Notes under the pieces: model-generated
Databases searched by the model: none
Told to the model about the DNA's origin: nothing
The model's input: the letters and a program-made list of their open reading frames with translations, nothing else
Origin: Bacteroidia bacterium
GTDB taxonomy: Bacteria > Bacteroidota > Bacteroidia > Bacteroidales > Prolixibacteraceae
Direction of reading: 5' to 3'
Length of the DNA stretch: 41,851 nucleotides
Assembly (NCBI GenBank): GCA_025358025.1
Contig: JANYKW010000122.1
Coordinates: 1-41,851, forward strand
Program-made: the position numbers and the translations under genes
Part shown: positions 1-6,421 of the stretch, piece after piece
Numbering within the stretch: position 1 is the first letter of the stretch
Layout: the number at the start of each line of letters is the position of its first letter

Positions 1-7
1 AAAGGGG

Positions 8-142
8 AAAGGATAAAGGATAAAAAATAAAGGATAAAGGATAAAGGATGGGACTCCCGGGACTAGCGCAGCAGACTCGGAGAATTGAGTGAATCGCAAA
101 ATCCGGATTGTGGCGTACTTTATCCTTTATCCTTTATCCTTG
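8..142. repeat. Inverted arrays of the heptamer AAAGGAT
   Basis: Positions 8-49 hold six tandem 7-base units of AAAGGAT, of which the third (22-28) is degenerate (AAAAAAT). Positions 122-142 hold three units of the reverse complement ATCCTTT, the last ending in G. Bases 30-49 and 122-141 are perfect reverse complements over 20 bases, so a transcript could form a long stem with a loop of about 72 bases. The array begins a few bases beyond the stop codon of the minus-strand chrA gene at 145, so it could act as a 3' end structure there, but there is no clear T-run. No gene was seen in 1-144. Confidence 0.8.
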
Positions 143-144
143 GT

Positions 145-1353
145 TTAAAGGAACAATATCCCGGCAAGTCCGGAAATGGGGATCATGTAGATAACGTCGA
201 GCTTGTATCTCACGAGCAATATAAGTACTGTCAGAAAGATTGCAGCTGAAGGCCAAACCAATTCTGCTCCCTTCCCTACCGTAAAAGCTGCAGAAAAGAT
301 CATTCCGATAATGGCAGGTCTCATTCCCTTGAAAATTGCAGCAACCATATTGGATTCTTTGATCCTTTTTAGAAATTTTGAAAATATCAGCATCACAAAG
401 GTTGGCGGTAAAAAAATGGCCACTGTTGCTACAAAGGCTCCCAGTAATCCTGCAACTTTGTATCCAATAAAGGTTGCAGTGAGAATGACCGGTCCGGGGG
501 TAATCTGTCCCATGGCAATCGCATCCGAAAACTCCTTGGTGGTCAACCAGTGAAATCCATCCACAATGACCTGCTGCATGGCGGGGACAATCACATAACC
601 ACCCCCGAAGAGCGTCAGACTCATGCCCGAGAAAGTGAGAAAAATTGTCCGGTTTATTTTGAACCAATCATAATTATTCAATCCGGTAGTAAATATCAGC
701 AATCCACTCAATAGAATGACTAATAGAGATATTATTACGTAAATGGATCGTGTATTTTTGTACGCGGAATTTTTCCTGGTTTCTATAATTTCTTTTTTTA
801 CTTCAGGAACCTTATATAGGAAATATCCTGCAATGGCACTCGAAATGATCGTGATAAGTGTTGCAATAAAAGAATGAACTGTTAGCAAACAGGTTGCAGC
901 CAACACACATATTGCAACTTGCTTGTAATCTTTAACCTGTTTTTGAGCCATTGATATTGCAACGCTGAGTATGACTGCAGAAATGGCAGGAAGAACACCC
1001 AGGAAAAACTTGTTTAAAACTGGTTGTTCCCCATAGGTAGTGTATATATATCCTAATCCGGTTATCATCACGACTCCGGGGAGAATGGTAGCCCCCATGC
1101 TTATAAAGGCTCCTTTAAATCCCCTCAGATGATAGCCAATATAAGTTATCACATTGATAGCTACGGCACCAGGCAAAACGGATGCCAGAGAAATACCATC
1201 CAAAATGAGTTCTTCCCTGATAATTTTGTCCTTGTCAATTAATTGTTTTTGCACAACTGCAATCAAAGCCATAAAACCTCCCCAGGAGATGGCTCCAATT
1301 TTAAAGAATGTGATAAAAAGGTATTTTAATGATACTTCTTTGTCTTCCTGCAT
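145..1353 (-). CDS. chrA: Chromate transporter (CHR/ChrA family), two-domain form
   Basis: This is a 402-residue, highly hydrophobic inner-membrane protein of the CHR family, whose characterised members export chromate by proton antiport. The family arose by duplication and both halves are visible. The N-terminal half begins with FFKIGAISWGGFMALIAVVQ near residue 16 and continues with SLASVLPGAVAINV. The C-terminal half repeats the pattern with SLTLFGGGYVIVPAMQQ and AMGQITPGPVILTATFIGY. The length matches the usual bi-domain transporter of about 400 residues. The ATG at 1353 is the natural start and nothing upstream extends the family match. It is transcribed divergently from the epimerase at 1505. 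Substrate is inferred from the family only, since many Bacteroidota CHR proteins are untested. Confidence 0.93.
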   Translation of the reverse strand: MQEDKEVSLKYLFITFFKIGAISWGGFMALIAVVQKQLIDKDKIIREELILDGISLASVLPGAVAINVITYIGYHLRGFKGAFISMGATILPGVVMITGLGYIYTTYGEQPVLNKFFLGVLPAISAVILSVAISMAQKQVKDYKQVAICVLAATCLLTVHSFIATLITIISSAIAGYFLYKVPEVKKEIIETRKNSAYKNTRSIYVIISLLVILLSGLLIFTTGLNNYDWFKINRTIFLTFSGMSLTLFGGGYVIVPAMQQVIVDGFHWLTTKEFSDAIAMGQITPGPVILTATFIGYKVAGLLGAFVATVAIFLPPTFVMLIFSKFLKRIKESNMVAAIFKGMRPAIIGMIFSAAFTVGKGAELVWPSAAIFLTVLILLVRYKLDVIYMIPISGLAGILFL

Positions 1354-1504
1354 TTTCCCCGATCGGAATTGTATTTATATATAAAATCTTCAACAAGATA
1401 ATTATTTTAGATTCAACAAAAAATACGAAAAAATGAGTTCTGGACGATGGAAAAATTCAGTTAAAAACTATCTTTACATACGAATCTTTTAACAACTACA
1501 TTCA

Positions 1505-2770
1505 ATGAACAAAGCAGAAATTTCAGTTTTAAGGAAAGAAGCAGAAAACCATCTGTTAAATGAACTGCTTCCATTCTGGACCAACAGGATGAAAGATGAT
1601 GTTAATGGCGGATTTCTGACCCATTTCGATAAGGACGGCAAGGATACCGGTGAAGATGAAAAATCACTGATTGCACAGACCCGCTGTATTTATACCATTG
1701 CATCTGCTCACAGAGCCGGGTATGGAGAAGGGAAACTAGCAGCATTGGCAAAACATGGTGTTGATTTTCTAATTGATAAAATGTGGGACAAACAATACGG
1801 TGGTTTTTATTGGATGATGAACCGCAAGGGTGATGTGAAAATTGATCAGAAAATCATTTATGGTCACAGCTTTGCTATCTATTGTCTGAGTGAATATACA
1901 CTGGCAACAGGTGATCAACGCGGCAGGGAATATGCCGAAAAGGTTTTTGACCTTCTTCAGAAATATTGCGCAGACACCCGTTATGGAGGTTACTGGGAGA
2001 TGTTTCATCGCGACTGGACCCTGTGCGGACCGGGCAGCCAGGGGGGCGACCGCAAGACACTGGATGTACACATGCACCTGATGGAAGCATTTACCACTTT
2101 GTATGAGTGTACAGGGTTGGAAGTGCATCGCAGAAAATTGCTGGAAGATATTGATTTATTGATCAATAAGATCATACATCCGATTTACAAAACAGGCATT
2201 CCCCAGTTTTTCAAAGACTGGACAGTTGCCCCACAGATCAAATTCGATATTATTTGGGGCTGGGACCGCTTTTCGGAGGAGGGTCAGAAGGGAAATGCTA
2301 CAGATAACACCTGTTTTGGCCACAATGCTGAGTTCGCCTGGCTTTTACTTCATTCCCTAGAAATATTGAAAGCAGATCCCAACGATTACAAGGAGTTATT
2401 CAAAATCATTTACGATCATACAGTCGACAACGGAATTGACACTGAATATGGTGGTGTTTTTGTTGAAGGGCCTCATTCTGGAGGGGTCTATGACAAGGAG
2501 AAGGAGTTTTGGCAACAGGCAGAGGTATTGATTGGTTTGCTTGATGCAGTGATTCTTTTTGGCACTGAAAAATACTGGGATGCTTATAAAAATGTACACC
2601 GGTTTGTTTACGACAAGGTCGTCAACAAAGGAGTTGGCGAATGGTATCCCCTTCTTTCAAGAAAGGGAGATCCAATTTGGACGCATATGGGGCATTCATG
2701 GAAGATCAATTACCATACTGTCCGGGCAGCTATACAGAGCATCAATAGAATGAATAAACTGCTGAGCTAA
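1505..2770 (+). CDS. AGE-family sugar 2-epimerase (N-acylglucosamine or cellobiose/mannobiose 2-epimerase)
   Basis: The 421-residue protein is a cytoplasmic (alpha/alpha)6-barrel enzyme of the N-acylglucosamine 2-epimerase superfamily, with no signal peptide. Family hallmarks are LPFWTNRMKDDVNGGFLTHF at the N-terminus, the RCIYTIASAHRAGYG helix, CFGHNAEFAWLLLHS with His273 and HMGHSWKINYHT with His394 and His397; paired histidines in these positions are the acid/base residues in known members. Enzymes of this family interconvert GlcNAc and ManNAc, or epimerise the reducing glucose or mannose of disaccharides. The sequence alone does not separate these activities. It is the first gene of a three-gene unit with a deoxyhypusine-synthase-like protein 43 bases downstream and an SSS symporter, suggesting uptake and isomerisation of a sugar. 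Confidence 0.88.
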   Translation: MNKAEISVLRKEAENHLLNELLPFWTNRMKDDVNGGFLTHFDKDGKDTGEDEKSLIAQTRCIYTIASAHRAGYGEGKLAALAKHGVDFLIDKMWDKQYGGFYWMMNRKGDVKIDQKIIYGHSFAIYCLSEYTLATGDQRGREYAEKVFDLLQKYCADTRYGGYWEMFHRDWTLCGPGSQGGDRKTLDVHMHLMEAFTTLYECTGLEVHRRKLLEDIDLLINKIIHPIYKTGIPQFFKDWTVAPQIKFDIIWGWDRFSEEGQKGNATDNTCFGHNAEFAWLLLHSLEILKADPNDYKELFKIIYDHTVDNGIDTEYGGVFVEGPHSGGVYDKEKEFWQQAEVLIGLLDAVILFGTEKYWDAYKNVHRFVYDKVVNKGVGEWYPLLSRKGDPIWTHMGHSWKINYHTVRAAIQSINRMNKLLS

Positions 2771-2813
2771 AAGAGAGCTGCTAGCTTAAATTATAACAGA
2801 TTAAATCCAGGAA

Positions 2814-3845
2814 ATGCAATACAAAGGCAGGTACGAGGTATTTGATCCGGCACAGATCAAAACCTACCCGGTAAAAGGAAGGAACAATAAAGTAAAATAT
2901 TGTGATCTCAGGGAGATTAATGAGGTATTAAATAGTGTTACTGATCTTCCGGAAGAGGTAAAGCAAAACATAGAAGCATTGGCCCGGGAGATCATCGGGC
3001 GTCGCGCAAAGGGTCAGCCCATTCTCCTTTTCACAGGCGGTCACCTCGTAAAAAATGGATTGAACCGATTGTTGGTTGATTTGATCCACAAAAGACTTTT
3101 CACGATCATCTCAGGTAACGGGGCTACCTCCATTCATGATTTCGAACTGGCATTGATGGGTGAGACAAGCGAATATGTTCCACAGGCTCTGGAAAGAGGA
3201 GAGTTTGGTATGGCCTACGAATTCAATTTTATCAATGCAGCGCTAAGTGTTGGAAATAAGAAGCGTCTGGGTTACGGCGAATCAGTCGGAAAGATGATCT
3301 GTAAAAAATCTTTCCGAAAAAAGGTAGCCAAATACCTTGGAATCGATGCAGATAAAATTGAATTTACCCATCCCGAATTGAGCATTGCAGTTGCCTGCTA
3401 TGAAGAAAAAATACCATTTACAGTGCATGTTGGAATTGGAACGGATGTTCTTGATCAGCATTACTGGTTCGATGGATGCGCCAAAGGCGGGTGTTCAGGC
3501 AGGGATTTCCTGATCTATACGCAGGAGGTTTCCAAATTGATGCACGGTGGAGTTATTCTTAATATCGGAAGCGCAGTGACCGGTCCTGAAGTATTCTTGA
3601 AAGCAGCTTCAATGGTTGGGAATGTCCAACAGATACCGAACGATATTTTGACTGCAAATTTTGATCTGAGACATTACAAGCCTGAAACGGCCACCAATGA
3701 ATCGACAATTGGCTATTATTTCAGAGACCAAAAGAGCATTGTAGCCAGGATACCTCAGGCTTACGGTGGAAAAGGATTCTACATTGAAGGGAACCAGATA
3801 CAAACGATTCCATATCTTTATCAGCAATTAATTAAACTACTTTAA
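2814..3845 (+). CDS. Deoxyhypusine-synthase-fold protein of unknown function
   Basis: This 343-residue cytoplasmic protein resembles the deoxyhypusine synthase (DHS) family, an NAD-dependent Rossmann-like fold that also includes homospermidine synthases. The match rests on FTGGHLVKNGLNRLLVDLI followed by IISGNGATSIHDFELALMG (about residues 73-120), on KIPFTVHVGIGTDV in the position of the DHS segment around the nucleotide site, and on GGVILNIGSAVTGPEVFLKA (about residues 245-264), which parallels the DHS GVIILGGG region. The catalytic lysine of true DHS lies in a WGK motif near the C-terminus and no such motif is visible here; the end reads AYGGKGFYIEGN. A hypusination role is therefore unlikely, and bacteria lack the usual eIF5A substrate. 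The neighbours are a sugar epimerase and a symporter, so a role in sugar or amino-sugar metabolism is an inference only. Confidence 0.55.
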   Translation: MQYKGRYEVFDPAQIKTYPVKGRNNKVKYCDLREINEVLNSVTDLPEEVKQNIEALAREIIGRRAKGQPILLFTGGHLVKNGLNRLLVDLIHKRLFTIISGNGATSIHDFELALMGETSEYVPQALERGEFGMAYEFNFINAALSVGNKKRLGYGESVGKMICKKSFRKKVAKYLGIDADKIEFTHPELSIAVACYEEKIPFTVHVGIGTDVLDQHYWFDGCAKGGCSGRDFLIYTQEVSKLMHGGVILNIGSAVTGPEVFLKAASMVGNVQQIPNDILTANFDLRHYKPETATNESTIGYYFRDQKSIVARIPQAYGGKGFYIEGNQIQTIPYLYQQLIKLL

Positions 3846-3899
3846 GTATTAATCACTTTAGTCACCTCTTTTCCAATAACTAAACTTACGGTTTTGCAA

Positions 3900-3907
3900 T
3901 AGGTTTG
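3900..3907 (+). promoter_or_regulatory. Candidate Bacteroidota -7 element TAGGTTTG
   Basis: The octamer matches TAnnTTTG exactly, about 80 bases before the symporter start. No convincing -33 TTTG is present at the usual distance, so this is a weak promoter call. It would give the symporter its own transcript in addition to read-through from the epimerase unit. Confidence 0.35.
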
Positions 3908-3911
3908 ATTA

Positions 3912-3925
3912 GGTTGTTAACAACC
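3912..3925. promoter_or_regulatory. Perfect 14-base palindrome GGTTGTTAACAACC, candidate operator
   Basis: The 14 bases read the same on both strands. They lie five bases after the TAGGTTTG element and 64 bases before the symporter ATG, about where a repressor would block initiation. No regulator gene is adjacent, so the ligand and protein are unknown. Confidence 0.4.
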
Positions 3926-3988
3926 GGAATAAAAAAAATCAACTACATGCCTGTTCCATAGAACCATTAAAAACTAAATTTACTGCTT

Positions 3989-5602
3989 ATGAATTTAACA
4001 TTAACCTCGCTCGACTGGTTGGTATTTACAGTAGTCATAGTCGGAAGTCTATCTTTTGGCCTGATAATGGCATACAGAAAGAATGCAGGCAAAAACAGTG
4101 CAAACTTCTTTCTGGGAGGAAGAAGATTAAAATGGCCAATAGTTGGAGCATCTATTTTTGCTACCAATATTGGTGCAGAACATTTGGTTGGACTTTCGGG
4201 CGATTCTTACCGGTATGGTTTAAGTGCCGGATCCGTTGAGTTAACTACTGCCATTACCCTGGGATTTGCATGTGCTATTCTTTTCCCCTATTACATCAAG
4301 AATAAAATTTTTACAATCCCTGAATTTCTGGAGCTGAGATATGATCGGCGTGCCAGAACATTTTTCTCCGGTCTGATGCTGGTAATCAGTGTAATGACTA
4401 AGCTTGCTTTTACCTTGTTTGCCGGAGCACTGGTACTCAACAGCATTCTTGGGTGGAATATTATGACTACAATTTTTATTATAGGAATTGCAGTTGCAAC
4501 TTTTACGATAATTGGGGGCTTTACTGCTGTTGCTTATACAGATACGATTCAGGTTTTTGTGATCCTCATTGGTGCCTCTACCATGTTATTTTTTGGAATG
4601 GAAAAGGTTGGCGGATGGCATGGGCTTATGGAGAAAGTTCCCGAGATGATGAAGATATCAAAACCGATAGATGATCCGGTCTACCCCTTCTGGGGCATTT
4701 TTGCCACAGCATTTTATGCTGGAATATTCTATTGGGGTATTGATCAGGTCAACGTACAACGTGCGCTTTCAGCAAAGGATTTGCACCATGCACGATGGGG
4801 TGCAATGCTTGCAACCACGTTGAAATTATTGCCGATTTTTATTTTTGCACTTCCCGGTGTCATTGCATTTGCTCTTTTCCCCAACGAATTACAGGGCGAG
4901 GGTACCAAGCAAACTTTTGTTTTACTGTTAAATAAGCTATTACCAACAGGAGTAAGGGGTCTTCTGCTCGCATCACTGGCTGCAGCACTCATTAATTCAC
5001 TGATTGCCGTACTGAATTCTGTTTCAACTCTGGTAGTCAGGGACTTTGTTTTGGAGTTCAAACCTGATATTTCTGAAAAGAGACAGGTGACCCTGGGACG
5101 TTATGTTATTGTTTTTGTCACTATGCTGGGTTTGGGGGCTGCCTATCTGGTCTATAAAAACGATGAAGGATTGTACAAGTATCTCCAAACTATCTCTGCA
5201 TATCTGGTGGTTCCCGTATTTCCGGCCATTTTCTTTGGAATTGTCAGTAAAAAAGTGACGATGAAGGGAGCAATAGCATCTGTTGTTGTTGGGGTAATTC
5301 TGGCGACTATCTTTGTCGTGGATCAAATTATAGGTGCAGATTTAGGGAAACAGATTTTCCCTGTACTGCATCACAAGATGACATTGAATTTCGGATTCCG
5401 GGGTCTCTGGGCAGAAATTTTAATTACAGGAGTATTATTTGCAGTCTCTGCCTTTACCGAAAAAACAGCACCGGAGAAACTTGAGAAGACTACGATAAAT
5501 TATTCCAAAGGAGTGGCTAAATTTGAAGGGATTACTGACTGGCGACTTCATTGGAGCATTCTTGCATTGATAACTTTGTCTATTTATCTCTGGTTAAGCT
5601 AA
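3989..5602 (+). CDS. SSS-family sodium:solute symporter (sugar transporter type)
   Basis: This 537-residue polytopic inner-membrane protein belongs to the sodium:solute symporter family (SGLT/PutP type). Family marks are the N-terminal TM1 region SLDWLVFTVVIVGSLSFGL, the FFLGGRRLKWPIVGASIFAT segment that begins TM2, ATNIGAEHLVGLSGD around the first unwound helix, IIGGFTAVAYTDTIQVFVI, and WGIDQVNVQRALSAKD. Those last two segments are typical of the SGLT-like sugar branch. About 14 membrane helices fit the length. It lies 143 bases after the DHS-like gene and is followed by a strong terminator. A sugar epimerase two genes upstream supports a monosaccharide, disaccharide or amino-sugar substrate, which remains inferred. 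Confidence 0.93.
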   Translation: MNLTLTSLDWLVFTVVIVGSLSFGLIMAYRKNAGKNSANFFLGGRRLKWPIVGASIFATNIGAEHLVGLSGDSYRYGLSAGSVELTTAITLGFACAILFPYYIKNKIFTIPEFLELRYDRRARTFFSGLMLVISVMTKLAFTLFAGALVLNSILGWNIMTTIFIIGIAVATFTIIGGFTAVAYTDTIQVFVILIGASTMLFFGMEKVGGWHGLMEKVPEMMKISKPIDDPVYPFWGIFATAFYAGIFYWGIDQVNVQRALSAKDLHHARWGAMLATTLKLLPIFIFALPGVIAFALFPNELQGEGTKQTFVLLLNKLLPTGVRGLLLASLAAALINSLIAVLNSVSTLVVRDFVLEFKPDISEKRQVTLGRYVIVFVTMLGLGAAYLVYKNDEGLYKYLQTISAYLVVPVFPAIFFGIVSKKVTMKGAIASVVVGVILATIFVVDQIIGADLGKQIFPVLHHKMTLNFGFRGLWAEILITGVLFAVSAFTEKTAPEKLEKTTINYSKGVAKFEGITDWRLHWSILALITLSIYLWLS

Positions 5603-5615
5603 TAGATTTGTTCAT

Positions 5616-5659
5616 AAAAAAAATCCCTCCTGAATAAACCTTCGGGGGGGATTTTTTTT
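5616..5659 (+). terminator. Rho-independent terminator after the symporter
   Basis: The arm AAAAAAATCCCTCC (ending at 5630) pairs with GGGGGGATTTTTTT (ending near 5658) around a loop containing GAATAAACCTTC, with one G-U pair. The stem is A-rich at the base and ends in an eight-base T-run. It closes the epimerase/DHS-like/symporter unit. Confidence 0.9.
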
Positions 5660-5754
5660 GCGGATAACAGGAGGTTGATTATCTCGCATTTTGGTACTTG
5701 TGGCCCTATCCGTGATTATTTTTTATGATAATTTTACGGTACTTTTAATCTGGG

Positions 5755-5937
5755 ATGGATCCTGCCAAACAAAGAAAACTGATACTTTTGCTCCGTAAAG
5801 GAGAGAAACCTGCCTATCTGGAAGTTTACAAAGACTTTTATGGATTGATGTACCATCTGTCACTTCACTATCTCCATGACAGTAAAATTGCAGAAGAGAT
5901 GGTACAGGGCTCAGGCTGCCAAATGGTCGGGTGCTGA
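5755..5937 (+). pseudogene. ECF RNA polymerase sigma factor, 5' remnant
   Basis: The first 50 or so residues look like region 2 of an ECF sigma factor: MDPAKQRKLILLLRKGEKPA, then YLEVYKDFYGLMYHLSLHYL and HDSKIAEEMVQ, matching the usual pattern LYxxYYxxLYxxALxYLxDxxxAEDxVQ. After the VQ pair the similarity stops and the frame ends at 5937. Regions 2.3 to 4 of the normal protein of about 190 residues are missing. At the break the adjacent frame continues with a SusD-like fragment, so this is one side of a deletion junction. In Bacteroidota PULs such sigma factors normally precede an anti-sigma gene and susC/susD. The remnant cannot be a working sigma factor. Confidence 0.7.
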
Positions 5938-6220
5938 AACACACCTGAAAATGCTTTTCAAAGGCAATGTATCTACCGACCTTGATTCAGCCAATTATTT
6001 TGCAACCATGGTGATCGATCAGATGAAAGGTTATTCAGCACAAGGAGAATTGGAACCTGACTTTGCAACATTCTGAAAAAATGCAACTGGCGACTATACC
6101 CGTGACAAAAGCAAGGAGATAATTCTTTCTGCACAATATGAGCCAACGCAAACTTATAATAGCCGATACGTAAACGGGCTGCATATCATGCGGGGGAAAC
6201 TCGCTCAGATGCGCTGGTAA
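5906..6220 (+). pseudogene. SusD/RagB-like outer-membrane lipoprotein, internal or C-terminal fragment
   Basis: In the frame one base ahead of the sigma remnant the sequence reads RAQAAKWSGAETHLKM, then DLDSANYFATMVIDQMKGYS, resembling the helical TPR-like part of SusD proteins where a glycan-binding lipoprotein folds against SusC. A TGA at 6074-6076 interrupts the frame in ...DFATF-stop-KNATGDYTRD; a TGG at that place would give continuous protein. After the stop come SKEIILSAQYEPTQTYNSRY and GLHIMRGKLAQMRW, similar to the SusD stretch that reports substrate-region strands, ending at the TAA at 6218-6220. The 5' half, signal peptide and true C-terminus are absent. The assignment to SusD is by pattern recognition and is moderate in certainty; that this is a broken gene is clearer. 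Confidence 0.55.
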
Positions 6221-6269
6221 TCATCGAACCTGCTGTCATTACCGGTAAATTAGTCATCCCAGCTGCTGA

Positions 6270-6298
6270 AAAGGTGGGCCGGTTTTAGCCCATCTTTT
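6270..6298 (+). terminator. Probable terminator after the SusD remnant
   Basis: AAAGGTGGGC and GCCCATCTTTT form a stem with one G-U pair around the loop CGGTTTTA, and the 3' arm runs into a short T-run. It probably ended the lost PUL transcript and separates the scar from the GH106 operon. Confidence 0.6.
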
Positions 6299-6337
6299 AT
6301 TTCCCCACATTTATAAGACAACCTGTGGAAAGTAAAT

Positions 6338-6345
6338 TATTTTTG
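6338..6345 (+). promoter_or_regulatory. Candidate -7 element TATTTTTG upstream of the rhamnogalacturonan operon
   Basis: The octamer fits TAnnTTTG and lies 77 bases before the GH106 ATG, directly after the terminator at 6270-6298. No clear -33 TTTG is seen, so the call is tentative. It is the best candidate for starting the operon 6422-18924. Confidence 0.35.
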
Positions 6346-6421
6346 GCCTTAATCTCCTGATTTTTGAGCAAAAGAGTCAAATTCTATTACTAATTTGGTT
6401 GAATCAAATCAAAATAGGATT

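Noticed and set aside
1354-1504. Promoters between chrA and the epimerase
   Set aside because: Only imperfect -7 matches such as TATCTTTA near 1469 are present, so no promoter was called.
1769-2128. Minus-strand open frame inside the epimerase gene
   Set aside because: It is antisense to a well-supported family protein and has no family features of its own.
6395-6421. TTG start giving nine extra residues on GH106
   Set aside because: The ATG at 6422 has an AGGA stretch just upstream and yields a normal signal peptide.
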